IMG/VR virus record: IMGVR_UViG_3300033553_000842
Span: 1-64,000 of that record
Source: a virus
Length of the DNA: 64,000 bases
Strand: one strand, 5' to 3'
This document shows, piece after piece, positions 1-7,186 of this stretch. The notes beneath the pieces are model-generated. The model was given only the letters and a program-made list of their open reading frames with translations, was not told the origin of the DNA and did no database searches. Both the position numbers and the translations under genes were made by a program. Within the stretch, counting starts at the first letter, position 1, and each line of letters starts with the position of its first letter.

Positions 1-1053
1 TTATTCAGTTCTGTGTCCAAACTGTGTTCCGAATACCTCTCGAATCTCTTGGTGATGGGCAGCTGTGTTCAGGTGGGCGTAGCGTTGAACCACATTGAGG
101 GAACTGTGACCGAGCACGTCTTTAAGACGTAGAAGGTCTCCCCCAGCTTGGACCCACCAGGAGGCAAACGTATGCCTAAGGTCATGGAATCTCACATCTT
201 CGAGGTCTGCGCGGATGCGCAGGCCTTTCCAGAAATTGGCAAAGCTTCCATAGGGCTTCCAACCTCTGGTCTTCAGGTCGTGGTAGCAGAAGACGAGATC
301 GTCCGGGGTCTCAAGACACAGCTGTTCAAGCTTGAGACACAGTGACTCACAGAGGGGAACGATGCGCTCCTTAGCGCCCTTCGTAATCTCCATATGTAGT
401 GTCACCTCCCTTTTTTCAAAATTGAACATTCCCTTGCGTAAAGCCAAGAGCTCCCCATGGCGCATCCCGGTGAGGACGGCCGTTTCGAGGATCAATTTTT
501 GGGTGCCGTTCGAGCAGTTATCCAGCAGTCGCTGGTACTCTAAAGGCCGCAGCCACCTGTTCCGAGCCTTCTCTTTCAAGTGTCTCTTGGAGAAGCTAAG
601 GACCGGGTTGTGCTCAGGTGCCTGCGGCATGGTCTCGATCGCGTGGGTGAACACGCTTGAGACAAAGGCCAAGTCTCTCTTCACTGAGGTATCAGACACC
701 GTGCGCCTGCGGGAACGAACCAGTTCCTTGAGCATTTCACGGTCGATCTCCTCCATCGTCAGCTCTCCAAGAAGGGGAGCTACCTGACGGAGTGAGGTCT
801 GATAATTTTGAATAGTCTTGGGACTTAGCTGTCCCGGGCGACTTTTCACCTCGAAGAAGTCCACCACTGCCTCTTGGAAGGTCATAGCACCTACCTGCGA
901 GATCAGTCGTTTCAACTCGGCTTCGGCTTCTGCCTTGAACGGGGTCTTAGCAGATCTCCGAATTTTTGTACCGTCTGGCCCTCGGTATTCGAGCCAGAGA
1001 GCTTTGCTTTCGGGCCGCGTATAGACGCGACCTTGCTGTTGTTGTTCGTACAT
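1..1053 (-). CDS. int: Tyrosine-recombinase phage integrase
   Basis: Site-specific recombinase expected to integrate and excise the phage genome. I chose the ATG at 1053 (350 aa) because GAGG lies just upstream; a TTG at 1083 would add ten residues. The N-terminal part (about 60-140) looks like a SAM-like core-binding domain. The catalytic domain shows Arg198 in TGMRHGE, a Lys near 225, HDLRH with His290 and Arg293, His316 in LGHSS and the nucleophile Tyr325 in QRYAHL, so the full set is present. The stop codon occupies bases 1-3 of the window, so any attachment site downstream of int is not visible. The excisionase-like ORF overlaps its 5' end. Confidence 0.95.
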   Translation of the reverse strand: MYEQQQQGRVYTRPESKALWLEYRGPDGTKIRRSAKTPFKAEAEAELKRLISQVGAMTFQEAVVDFFEVKSRPGQLSPKTIQNYQTSLRQVAPLLGELTMEEIDREMLKELVRSRRRTVSDTSVKRDLAFVSSVFTHAIETMPQAPEHNPVLSFSKRHLKEKARNRWLRPLEYQRLLDNCSNGTQKLILETAVLTGMRHGELLALRKGMFNFEKREVTLHMEITKGAKERIVPLCESLCLKLEQLCLETPDDLVFCYHDLKTRGWKPYGSFANFWKGLRIRADLEDVRFHDLRHTFASWWVQAGGDLLRLKDVLGHSSLNVVQRYAHLNTAAHHQEIREVFGTQFGHRTE

Positions 1054-1217
1054 GTTGTCCTCATCTGTTTTCGGACTAGCCAACGTGCGAACTCATGTTC
1101 GCAGTAGCGATATTGACCCCCAATCCTCATTGCTGGCAACCCCTCACTTTCAATGAGTCGGTGTACTGTCTTTGAGGTGACGTTCAGCTTTTCAGCTATA
1201 TCGGTGGTTTTTAACAT
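912..1217 (-). CDS. Excisionase-like MerR-type HTH protein, overlapping int
   Basis: 101 aa. Residues 1-52 form a helix-turn-helix of the excisionase/MerR-like type (TTDIAEKLNVTSKTVHRLIE, then a GGQYRY wing and FARWL). Such proteins bend att DNA and bias integrase toward excision. The ATG at 1217 follows GAGGA. The remaining roughly 48 residues are basic and lie almost wholly inside the integrase gene in another frame (142 bp shared with int). They look like read-on sequence rather than a domain. Small excisionases next to int are usual; the long overlap is not. The HTH is clear, but the role as Xis is inferred from position. Confidence 0.75.
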   Translation of the reverse strand: MLKTTDIAEKLNVTSKTVHRLIESEGLPAMRIGGQYRYCEHEFARWLVRKQMRTTCTNNNSKVASIRGPKAKLSGSNTEGQTVQKFGDLLRPRSRQKPKPS

Positions 1218-1243
1218 TCCTGCGATCCTCTCGGATTAGTTGT

Positions 1244-1459
1244 TTAACTCAACCTGCGATAGGGATAAGCATCTGGTTTTGATTTGACTAGACGGTTAAA
1301 GCTCGATCCTACGGAAGTTGCGTTCACAATTTCGTGATAGGTTGAAACTTTTACGTTGTCGTACTCGTAGAGCGCACCGGTCTTGAACTGGACTTGCATC
1401 GTATCCTTGTCATGCGCCATCGCGTGGATGTTGCTGCTTTCGACTTCTTGAAACTTCAT
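1244..1459 (-). CDS. KTSC-domain protein
   Basis: 71 aa. It matches the short KTSC-domain pattern: an opening VESSNI, a central VQFKTGALYEYDNV, and the closing SVGSSFNRLVKSK. KTSC domains are found alone or fused to nucleic-acid enzymes and have been suggested to bind RNA; no reaction is known. I chose the ATG at 1459 because GGAG sits six bases upstream. The longer in-frame extension to 1561 would run through the mucR promoter. It lies between the excisionase-like gene and the divergent mucR-like gene. Confidence 0.8.
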   Translation of the reverse strand: MKFQEVESSNIHAMAHDKDTMQVQFKTGALYEYDNVKVSTYHEIVNATSVGSSFNRLVKSKPDAYPYRRLS

Positions 1460-1484
1460 GTTGTTCTCCATAATAAGGTTGGGG

Positions 1485-1529
1485 TTGACAGTTGTCGACA
1501 TTGCATGGCAATACATTGCTATGTAATGT
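1485..1529 (+). promoter_or_regulatory. Promoter and tandem operators of the mucR-like gene
   Basis: TTGACA at 1485-1490 has a 17-base spacer to a weak -10 (GCAATA, 1508-1513); TTGCAT/TAATGT further down is an alternative pair. Two related 13-bp palindromes, ATTGCATGGCAAT (1500-1512, perfect with a 3-bp centre) and ATTGCTATGTAAT (1515-1527, one mismatch), sit 15 bp apart over the promoter. This layout suggests autoregulation by the adjacent regulator; the protein that binds is not shown by the sequence. Confidence 0.6.
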
Positions 1530-1544
1530 CTTAGAGGTGACCAA

Positions 1545-1922
1545 GTGAACCAAGCCACCATTACTTTAGCTGCTGCTTATCTAAGCTGCAACAAAGTTCC
1601 TCTTGGCGAGATCGCCAATGTGTTGAAAATAATTGATGATGCGATCGGGGGTATAGACCTAGAGGTCCCGAGACCTGCCGTCTCTATTGAGGAATCCATA
1701 CAAGATGACTTCCTGGTCTGCTTAGAAGACGGCAAACAGGTCACTCTTCTTAAGAGATACCTGAAACAGGCCTTCGGCATGACCCCAGAGGACTACCGCG
1801 AAAAGTGGAATCTGCCCGAAGATTATCCCATGGTGCCTAAGAAATACTCCGAGAAGCGATCAGGAATCGCGAAGGAGCACGGACTTGGCAAGGTCAATCA
1901 GGATGGGGTCGATCATCTTTGA
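1545..1922 (+). CDS. Ros/MucR-family transcriptional regulator lacking zinc ligands
   Basis: 125 aa from a GTG preceded by AGAGGTGA. The family core is clear: VCLEDGK (Cys59, Asp62), TLLKRYL, then TPEDYREKWNLPEDYPMVPK and the KRSGIAKEHGLGK tail. Ros/MucR proteins are H-NS-like alphaproteobacterial regulators that bind AT-rich DNA and oligomerise through the N-terminus (here about 1-45). The two histidines that normally complete the zinc site are replaced by Tyr72 and Phe77, so it should be one of the zinc-less members of the family. It is the only plus-strand gene in the first 21 kb and probably controls its own promoter and the leftward genes. Its 3' end overlaps the convergent 74-aa gene by 63 bp. 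Confidence 0.85.
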   Translation: MNQATITLAAAYLSCNKVPLGEIANVLKIIDDAIGGIDLEVPRPAVSIEESIQDDFLVCLEDGKQVTLLKRYLKQAFGMTPEDYREKWNLPEDYPMVPKKYSEKRSGIAKEHGLGKVNQDGVDHL

Positions 1923-2084
1923 CCCCATTTTGACGCCTGTTATAAAGGCGTCTCGGGCCTCAGGGGTTGGGAGATCAATCTCCCGGCAGAACCCTAAATC
2001 CATGAGACGGGCGGGGTTTCTTTCCCCCGCCATAAACGCCTCCTTGGCTTTTTCACCCGACAGTATCAGCAATTTGTTTGTCAT
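1860..2084 (-). CDS. Hypothetical protein, 74 aa
   Basis: Not recognised. It starts at an ATG behind a strong GGAGAGGAAAC. The protein is a mixed helical sequence without cysteine pairs or membrane segments (LLILSGEKAKEAFMAGERN near the start). It overlaps the preceding gene by 32 bp and runs convergently into the 3' end of the mucR-like gene. The good ribosome-binding site is the main support. Confidence 0.6.
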   Translation of the reverse strand: MTNKLLILSGEKAKEAFMAGERNPARLMDLGFCREIDLPTPEARDAFITGVKMGSKMIDPILIDLAKSVLLRDS

Positions 2085-2805
2085 GTTTCCTCTCCAAGCG
2101 GGATCTTAAACGAACCCCCGCGGTGCCATGTCCTACGATGGCCACCGACTTAGCTTTTGTCGAGGATCCTGCGCAGAGCCGGCAATTAGCACACGTTGTG
2201 CGGTTACCTGCTTCTTTTGAAGCAGGGCAAATAACCTCGTTGTGATGAATCTGATCCAGATCCGAAATCACTCGGAAGGTTCGCTCTCCGTGGTCCCATG
2301 CCTTCTCTGCCTCTGCCAGGGTCTCGACCGAAGTCATAAATCGGTCGGGCTGACTATTTTTCTGGTGGGTGTAGGCAGTGTGACCTTTGGCCTCTTTGCA
2401 CAACTCATCCCAGATTTTTTGAGGGACAGCAAGGCCATCCCCGTAGGTTCCGATGCGCACCATCCGGTCCCGGCCGATCGAAGCCAGGTCTTCTGACTTC
2501 GGGTAACGGCCCCGGTAGTAGGTTCGGTATTTGTTGAGAGGCGCTTGGAAGAGAACGACGTAGCAGTCTCTGTCCCGGGCCTGTCCTGTGTTTCCGTTGT
2601 GGGCTGTTCCCTTGAGTGGGCAGCTCCCACAGATGCTTTCATCCCCGCCGGTGCGGCTGGCCTCGAGCGGATCGATGTCCGATCGAAGAATGAAAGTCTG
2701 AACCATATCTCCTGTTTTCACGTTTCGTGTTCCAATTTGGGCGAGTACGACAATAGGCATGCCGTCGAGGAGGCTGGGCCCCTCGTAAATAGTAAACGTC
2801 TTCAT
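2053..2805 (-). CDS. Conserved cysteine-rich phage protein, 250 aa
   Basis: No function recognised. It carries two cysteine clusters, CGSCPL near residue 60 and CPASKEAGNRTTCANCRLC near 195-213, which suggests two zinc or iron-sulphur sites. Between them is a section rich in Tyr and Arg (YRTYYRGRYPKSEDL). Proteins of this layout recur in alphaproteobacterial phages, from memory. It follows a leader with GAGAGGATC before the ATG, the same box seen before several genes here. Confidence 0.75.
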   Translation of the reverse strand: MKTFTIYEGPSLLDGMPIVVLAQIGTRNVKTGDMVQTFILRSDIDPLEASRTGGDESICGSCPLKGTAHNGNTGQARDRDCYVVLFQAPLNKYRTYYRGRYPKSEDLASIGRDRMVRIGTYGDGLAVPQKIWDELCKEAKGHTAYTHQKNSQPDRFMTSVETLAEAEKAWDHGERTFRVISDLDQIHHNEVICPASKEAGNRTTCANCRLCAGSSTKAKSVAIVGHGTAGVRLRSRLERKHDKQIADTVG

Positions 2806-2828
2806 GAGATCCTCTCGGATTTGGGCAT

Positions 2829-2854
2829 AAAAAAGGCCCCGCTGAGGGGGCCTT
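2829..2854 (-). terminator. Rho-independent terminator
   Basis: On the minus strand an 8-bp stem (AAGGCCCC/GGGGCCTT, 6-base loop) is followed by a run of six T. It lies directly after the stop of the 50-aa zinc-motif gene and before the 250-aa gene. Confidence 0.8.
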
Positions 2855-2860
2855 CCGGTT

Positions 2861-3013
2861 CTAGTTTTCTTCTATAATCGTGGTTTCGGCCTCGCAGTCA
2901 CAGCACCAGTCGTTGGGAAAGGTCTCGGCCAGGACCCATTCCTCGATCCCTGGATCCCACTGGGCCCAGGCATCCCGACGCACGTCGGTGCTGTCACAGA
3001 ATTTACATTTCAA
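2861..3013 (-). CDS. Small zinc-ribbon-like protein, 50 aa, TTG start
   Basis: I chose a TTG start because AAGGAG precedes it by seven bases. An in-frame ATG at 3043 has no ribosome-binding site and lies in the direct repeat. The protein begins MKCKFCDS and carries a second pair in WCCDCEAE, so CxxC...CCxC could hold one zinc ion. Acidic tail. Function unknown. It ends at the terminator 2829-2854. Confidence 0.7.
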   Translation of the reverse strand: MKCKFCDSTDVRRDAWAQWDPGIEEWVLAETFPNDWCCDCEAETTIIEEN

Positions 3014-3033
3014 TGATGATCTCCTTTCTACGC

Positions 3034-3098
3034 TCGTTAACATTTTTCAGGATTAGTCCCAAAGGAGGTCTAATATACAGGATCGTTAACATTTTTCA
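3034..3098. repeat. 16-bp direct repeat flanking an intergenic gap
   Basis: TCGTTAACATTTTTCA occurs at 3034-3049 and again at 3083-3098, 49 bp apart. Each copy contains the palindrome GTTAAC. The second copy includes the stop codon of the 118-aa gene. It could be a pair of regulator sites or a duplication end. Confidence 0.7.
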
Positions 3099-3452
3099 CG
3101 GTCCTCCCTGTACGCCGAACGCCTGCATGATCTGTGCGGCGTGGTGGCGGTTGGCTGCGGCCTTGGCGTCTTCTTCTGTCCACAACTCGTCTGACGTTAA
3201 TTCATCTTGCCTGTAATACAGAATTATACCTTCATCCGGTAATCTATCAGATGTGTCGAAATTATATGTGAAGTCTCCTACGCAATCCTCGACATACCGG
3301 ACCCCAGCCACAGTTTGCCAAACCAGCGGCTGCACCATCTCCGGCATGGCGGCAATGATGGCGTCGGCGATTTCTTCAAAACTAACGGGCTTGTCAGACC
3401 TGTAAGTTTGCTGGGCAATAATCTGCGCGATTTTATCTCGTAGGTCAGTCAT
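3096..3452 (-). CDS. Hypothetical protein, 118 aa
   Basis: Soluble, acidic; the N-terminus is helical (DKIAQIIAQQ, FEEIADAIIAAM). It overlaps the upstream 68-aa gene by 4 bp (ATGA), so the two are translationally coupled. No motif identifies a function. Confidence 0.65.
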   Translation of the reverse strand: MTDLRDKIAQIIAQQTYRSDKPVSFEEIADAIIAAMPEMVQPLVWQTVAGVRYVEDCVGDFTYNFDTSDRLPDEGIILYYRQDELTSDELWTEEDAKAAANRHHAAQIMQAFGVQGGP

Positions 3453-3655
3453 GCTATTTCCCCGCAGGTGTCACAGAAGGTTTCATCCTCGTCGTTTGCA
3501 AGCCATATCTGGCCCTTGCACGGCCTGGGGTTTGGGTTGTCATCTTCGGGTTCCTCACAGCGGCCACATGTGTCGCCGTCCTCTGTGCCTATACCGTCGG
3601 GCTGGTCGTAGTAGGCATCCGCCGCCTTGGCGTTGCCATCTAGTGGGTGAGTCAT
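3449..3655 (-). CDS. Small zinc-ribbon-like protein, 68 aa
   Basis: Two CxxC pairs (CGRCEEPEDD and FCDTCGE) separated by about 28 residues, with one more Cys between them, suggest a zinc ribbon. Strongly acidic. It abuts the 159-aa gene by one base and overlaps the 118-aa gene by 4 bp, so it belongs to the same transcript. Function unknown. Confidence 0.65.
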   Translation of the reverse strand: MTHPLDGNAKAADAYYDQPDGIGTEDGDTCGRCEEPEDDNPNPRPCKGQIWLANDEDETFCDTCGEIA

Positions 3656-4134
3656 TAGAAAGTTCCTTCATCACCGCAGGACCACGGAATATCCGGCCCG
3701 TCAGTTGGTTTGTTTTCAGTGGGTTCCTTGTCGATTAGGGCGCGGATTGCTGCCTCAACCGCTTCTTGTACTTTTTGGTAACCGTGTGACGTGACCGGCC
3801 ACTTTTTCTTATACCAGCCGTCATAGACGATCACAGCGATAGGCTCCTTTGAAGCTTTTATCGCCTCACGCAGCGCGGCCTTCGTTGACAAAGGAGCTTG
3901 GAAAAGACGGCCTTGTCGGTATGCGTGGTGGACCTTGGCGTCTACCAGTCCCTCAAGTTCCGCGATGCGGGCTTCGGCTTGATCGCGGGCTATGCCCATC
4001 TGCACTAGATCATTCATAGTGTCGGTGTGTTGGACGTCCCATTTCTGCGCCTCAAGTTCAGCGATGCGGTCAGTCAATAACTTGCGTTCCGCAGCGTCGT
4101 CGTGGCGCTCGTATTCTTTACGGTTGTCCGTCAT
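3655..4134 (-). CDS. Hypothetical coiled-coil protein, 159 aa
   Basis: Begins with a charged segment in which RIAELEAQK and RIAELEGLVDAK repeat, which suggests a short coiled coil. The C-terminal half is unrecognised. It overlaps the upstream gene by 17 bp. It may be a structural or regulatory early protein; no function is assigned. Confidence 0.65.
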   Translation of the reverse strand: MTDNRKEYERHDDAAERKLLTDRIAELEAQKWDVQHTDTMNDLVQMGIARDQAEARIAELEGLVDAKVHHAYRQGRLFQAPLSTKAALREAIKASKEPIAVIVYDGWYKKKWPVTSHGYQKVQEAVEAAIRALIDKEPTENKPTDGPDIPWSCGDEGTF

Positions 4135-4468
4135 GGCTCAAATCCTCTGCTGTGCTGGAGTTCAAAGATATGCGGGGCGGTTTGCGCAGCTTACCCCCAG
4201 TTTCCACCTCGAAGGCTTCAAACTGTTCCGGCCTGATCCGCACAGATGCCGACACTTGGCTGCGTGGGTAGCGGTAGTCGAACGGGTGGATTTGGCCGAT
4301 CTCCACATTGTGCGTGAGGCAGTACATCACGAACCGGGACATGCTGGCTTTTGACAGGCTGAGACCTTCTTCGCAGTGCATCCACACACGGCCATGTGGG
4401 TCTGGCTTCTGAGCGTTCTGCATGTAGCAAGCGCAAGCACCTTCCGGCCATTTGCATGGTGTGTTCAT
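4118..4468 (-). CDS. Hypothetical protein, 116 aa
   Basis: N-terminal CKWPEGACAC and MHCEEGLS give a cysteine/histidine-bearing start, followed by a region ending ASVRIRPEQFEAFEVETGG. The ATG overlaps the stop of the upstream HTH gene by 4 bp. Function unknown. Confidence 0.65.
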   Translation of the reverse strand: MNTPCKWPEGACACYMQNAQKPDPHGRVWMHCEEGLSLSKASMSRFVMYCLTHNVEIGQIHPFDYRYPRSQVSASVRIRPEQFEAFEVETGGKLRKPPRISLNSSTAEDLSHDGQP

Positions 4469-4827
4469 GCCGCTCTCCTTTCATCTTGACGGGCCAGTGA
4501 GGCCAGTCTGTTTCTGATTGAGCTGTGTGCTCGATTAAGCCTGCGGGCCATTTCGTTGCGGGGAACCCCCTGCATGTCCCACTTTTGGATTTGGGAATCC
4601 TCCTCGGCGCTGAATGTCTTAATTCTCTGGCCGTTTCGGAAATAATCGGTGGGGCCGGTGTATTCTGTCTGAGGATTGGGGACGTCCACCCCGTTTATCC
4701 GACAGTAACGCTCCACCGATTTCTCATGGACCCCGGTTCTGAGCCTGATCTGTCCGTAGCTGAGGCCCCGTTCTCTGAGGTCCAGCGACTTGTCGATCTG
4801 CTCTTGGGTATACTTTTTAGCTGGCAT
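4465..4827 (-). CDS. Two-domain HTH/Myb-like DNA-binding protein, 120 aa
   Basis: Residues 8-40 read as a resolvase-type helix-turn-helix (LRERGLSYGQIRLRTGVHEK). Residues about 70-110 match a SANT/Myb or GcrA-like three-helix unit (TFSAEEDSQIQKWDMQG, then RRLNRAHSSIRNRLASLAR). I set the start at the ATG at 4827, which overlaps the upstream gene by 11 bp as other genes here do; the longer frame to 4938 is read-through of that gene. It probably regulates early transcription; the target is unknown. Confidence 0.7.
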   Translation of the reverse strand: MPAKKYTQEQIDKSLDLRERGLSYGQIRLRTGVHEKSVERYCRINGVDVPNPQTEYTGPTDYFRNGQRIKTFSAEEDSQIQKWDMQGVPRNEMARRLNRAHSSIRNRLASLARQDERRAA

Positions 4828-5050
4828 CGGGCACCTCATGCTCCACGATCGTGCAGCTGTCCATGAAACCCAGCTCTTCGCAGAGAGCATCGAAGATATC
4901 GTCCAGCGATTGGTCGAAATCGATGTGGGTGTATTCATCAGCGTAGCCCTCGAGCCAGTCTTTCTTCAGGGCATCCGCTTCCTGTTGGGATGTTACCACC
5001 TGGGTGTCGACCCCATGGTCGTCATTAAAAGTTACGGTCCAGATTTTCAT
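4817..5050 (-). CDS. Hypothetical protein, 77 aa
   Basis: Starts MKIWTVTFNDDHGVDTQV, a beta-strand-like opening, followed by an acidic helical part (DFDQSLDDIFDALCEELG). The ATGA overlap with the upstream gene supports the start. No known family recognised. Confidence 0.6.
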   Translation of the reverse strand: MKIWTVTFNDDHGVDTQVVTSQQEADALKKDWLEGYADEYTHIDFDQSLDDIFDALCEELGFMDSCTIVEHEVPDAS

Positions 5051-5349
5051 GTCTTGATCTCCTTGAACTCGAGGGTAATGACGTCGAAGCAGTCTCCTGC
5101 CCTATTCAGAACCTCGTCATATATCTCATGCCAGGTGGGGGGTTGCGGGGGCCAGTCGTCTTCGTGAAACTCTTCCCAAAGGTTTTGGGCCACGGTCAGT
5201 GCCCGTTCTTTTGCATCGTCTTCATGCAAAAAGAGCCCTGTCCAAGGACCCGCCCCATCCATATGGGAGGTGACCAGCCAGACCCCGCTCAGGATAGATT
5301 TCTGGCCCTCTTCGAAGGCGCTGTCGGCGTTTTCATCCCATAAGGTCAT
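5047..5349 (-). CDS. Hypothetical protein, 100 aa
   Basis: Acidic, rich in Trp (WLVTSHMDGAGPWTGLFLHE; LWEEFHEDDWPPQPPTWHE). It overlaps both neighbours by 4 bp. The pattern of an N-terminal small domain with an 'ILSGVWLVTSH' strand recalls other small phage early proteins, but I recognise no family. Confidence 0.65.
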   Translation of the reverse strand: MTLWDENADSAFEEGQKSILSGVWLVTSHMDGAGPWTGLFLHEDDAKERALTVAQNLWEEFHEDDWPPQPPTWHEIYDEVLNRAGDCFDVITLEFKEIKT

Positions 5350-5603
5350 GGATACGTCTCCTGAATGTGTTGCTCGGCCCGGGCGATTGCCGCGTGGCCG
5401 AAAGCTTGGATTGCTGAATGAGGATCGAGCCCGAGGATGCTCCTCAGATTGGCCGTGACCTCGCGCTCGGTGCCCCGGGAGCCGCCGTGTGAGAACGGCT
5501 CGGCCGGGTAGACGTCGACGTCGACGTCAAAAATGGCCGGCACCTCTTCCAGATACCCGAAGGGGGTATCCAGATCGATTTTGGTTTCAAAAATGTCTCT
5601 CAT
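5346..5603 (-). CDS. Hypothetical protein, 85 aa
   Basis: Acidic N-terminus (FDVDVDVYPAEPFSHGG), then a helical end (FGHAAIARAEQHIQET). ATGA overlaps on both sides place it in the same transcript as its neighbours. Function unknown. Confidence 0.6.
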   Translation of the reverse strand: MRDIFETKIDLDTPFGYLEEVPAIFDVDVDVYPAEPFSHGGSRGTEREVTANLRSILGLDPHSAIQAFGHAAIARAEQHIQETYP

Positions 5604-5872
5604 TCCCAGCCCTCATCGTCATAGCCTTCGAGAATTTCAGGCATCGGATCCCCATCTACGAGGGAGGAAAATGGAACACATAGACCCCCAAAGGCTACGC
5701 CCTCCATTGAGGCTATTCCGAAATGGAACGAGGCCCCCCCGAGTCCGTAAATGTAAGACGCCATCCGGTTTGCGGTGTCGTTGAGCATTTGCTCATAGAA
5801 CTCAGCGGTGCTGGGTTCACCATGGATCTGGATGATCTCGAGCATCTCATCGAGTTTCAGTTGAACGCTCAT
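5600..5872 (-). CDS. Hypothetical protein, 90 aa
   Basis: The ATG at 5872 overlaps the upstream stop by 4 bp, so I prefer it to the ATG at 5887. It opens MSVQLKLDEMLEIIQIHG; the middle is glycine-rich (IYGLGGASFHFGIASMEG). Function unknown. Confidence 0.65.
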   Translation of the reverse strand: MSVQLKLDEMLEIIQIHGEPSTAEFYEQMLNDTANRMASYIYGLGGASFHFGIASMEGVAFGGLCVPFSSLVDGDPMPEILEGYDDEGWE

Positions 5873-6120
5873 GCTCCCGCCTCCCAACCATCACAGCTGG
5901 TGTAAGCCGCGAGAATGGTATCTGTGCCAGGGTTGGAGATGACGACGGTCTCGACGCTATCGAAGTCGTCGGTTCCATCGTGTTCCCAATCACAACCCTC
6001 GGGGGCGTCGAACCCATGGCGGCTGTTCATAGCCATTGCGGCGTCAAGGCTCTCGGCCTCGACGGTTGTTTTGTAGTAAACGCGGGCATCGCGTCCTACC
6101 TGAATTTCAAACTTTGGCAT
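5869..6120 (-). CDS. Hypothetical protein, 83 aa
   Basis: Opens MPKFEIQVGRDARVYYKTTV, an amphipathic strand pattern, and carries AESLDAAMAMNSRHG, as in small proteins with a ferredoxin-like fold. The start follows GAGGATAAC. Function unknown. Confidence 0.65.
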   Translation of the reverse strand: MPKFEIQVGRDARVYYKTTVEAESLDAAMAMNSRHGFDAPEGCDWEHDGTDDFDSVETVVISNPGTDTILAAYTSCDGWEAGA

Positions 6121-6121
6121 G

Positions 6122-6658
6122 TTATCCTCCTCGGATATGGGTGGTGGCTTCCTCCAGCAGCTCTGCTGGGATGTCGATCAGGAGCGCATGCTCCGGGTCG
6201 ATGGTTTGGTTGGTCTCGAGATAGATTTCGAGAAGCTCGAGGGCCTCTCCGAGGGTCCAGTCCTCAGATATTTGGGGTGCTTCCTCCTCCTGATCCTGCT
6301 GGGGGGGCTTAGACGCAACCCAGTGGTTGGGATTGATGCACAGACCCTCACCACAGATGCTGCGTAGTCTAACGCCGTCCAGATCCACCCCCGTGGTCAT
6401 GGTGAACACCAGTCGGTTCACGTAGTGGTTCTTCTTCTTATACTGGATCAGGGGGGCAGCTTTGTGGACCGCTGGTTCGTAGCCGGGGCGACCCTCAGAA
6501 TCCCGGATCAGTCTTGGAAATATACCCTCACGGGTTTTCTTGCCCGTCCAGATCATACATTCCAAATTCTCCGGGATCTGTCCGTAGAGGAGGCACTCCT
6601 CTAGGACAGGGGCCCCGGCCTTAAGGGCGATTCTCGCGGCCAGGGTTTCCAGCTTCAT
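6122..6658 (-). CDS. Possible HNH-like phage protein, 178 aa
   Basis: The centre contains CGEGLCINPNHW, which resembles the CxxxxCxNPxH signature at the core of many phage HNH proteins, after a basic stretch (KKKNHYVNRLVF). I do not see the other catalytic His clearly. The C-terminal 40 residues are acidic and helical. The ATG at 6658 overlaps the upstream stop by 4 bp; an upstream in-frame ATG at 6706 would enter the previous gene. Nuclease activity is only a suggestion. Confidence 0.6.
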   Translation of the reverse strand: MKLETLAARIALKAGAPVLEECLLYGQIPENLECMIWTGKKTREGIFPRLIRDSEGRPGYEPAVHKAAPLIQYKKKNHYVNRLVFTMTTGVDLDGVRLRSICGEGLCINPNHWVASKPPQQDQEEEAPQISEDWTLGEALELLEIYLETNQTIDPEHALLIDIPAELLEEATTHIRGG

Positions 6659-7017
6659 CGGAGTAGCTCCCTCAGGTCGCTGACAGGGAAGCCGGGGTAG
6701 CGCCATTCCAGGATCTGGAGTTGTTGCTCAGCCTCGACTTCGGTTAGGTTTTCAAATTCAAGGATCGGGTCGCCCCCATCGGGGCGCACCAGAATGTCAT
6801 AATAGACGACCTCATCGTGGATATCCGCGAGGGAATCGTTGCTGTTCATTGGGAACACCTCGATCACCATTTCCTTGCCGAAGGTGTCCGCAAGGATGGC
6901 CATGTTGCGCAGATGGTCCCGGGCCTCACGTCGACCCGCCGCGGTGGCCCCGTTACAGGCTACCTCCAACAGGGTTGGAAAAGCTCCCTCCCAGTCTGTT
7001 TTCAGATCAATCTGCAT
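6655..7017 (-). CDS. Hypothetical protein, 120 aa
   Basis: Starts at the ATG at 7017 (MQIDLKTDWEGAFPTLLEV), giving the same 11-bp overlap with the upstream gene as seen at other junctions. It contains a helix RREARDHLRNMAILADTFG followed by strands. Function unknown. Confidence 0.65.
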   Translation of the reverse strand: MQIDLKTDWEGAFPTLLEVACNGATAAGRREARDHLRNMAILADTFGKEMVIEVFPMNSNDSLADIHDEVVYYDILVRPDGGDPILEFENLTEVEAEQQLQILEWRYPGFPVSDLRELLR

Positions 7018-7186
7018 TGATTTCCTCCTCACAGGCCAGGATCATGGCGTCATAAGCATCGGAGATCTGATCTCGGAGTTCCCGGCCAAAGGCCTTGGAA
7101 TTTGCATCCATTGCCAGGGTCTCGTCGATAATTTCCCAAGCCCAGCGAGGGGCTACACGAACTACGATTTCATCTTCATGTGGCAT
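7007..7186 (-). CDS. Hypothetical protein, 59 aa
   Basis: A short gene filling an otherwise empty gap. ATG at 7186 behind GGAGG; stop TGA at 7007-7009. It opens MPHEDEIVVRVAPRWAWEI and ends in an acidic helix (ILACEEEINAD). It overlaps its neighbours by exactly 11 bp at each end, which supports it strongly. Function unknown. Confidence 0.7.
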   Translation of the reverse strand: MPHEDEIVVRVAPRWAWEIIDETLAMDANSKAFGRELRDQISDAYDAMILACEEEINAD

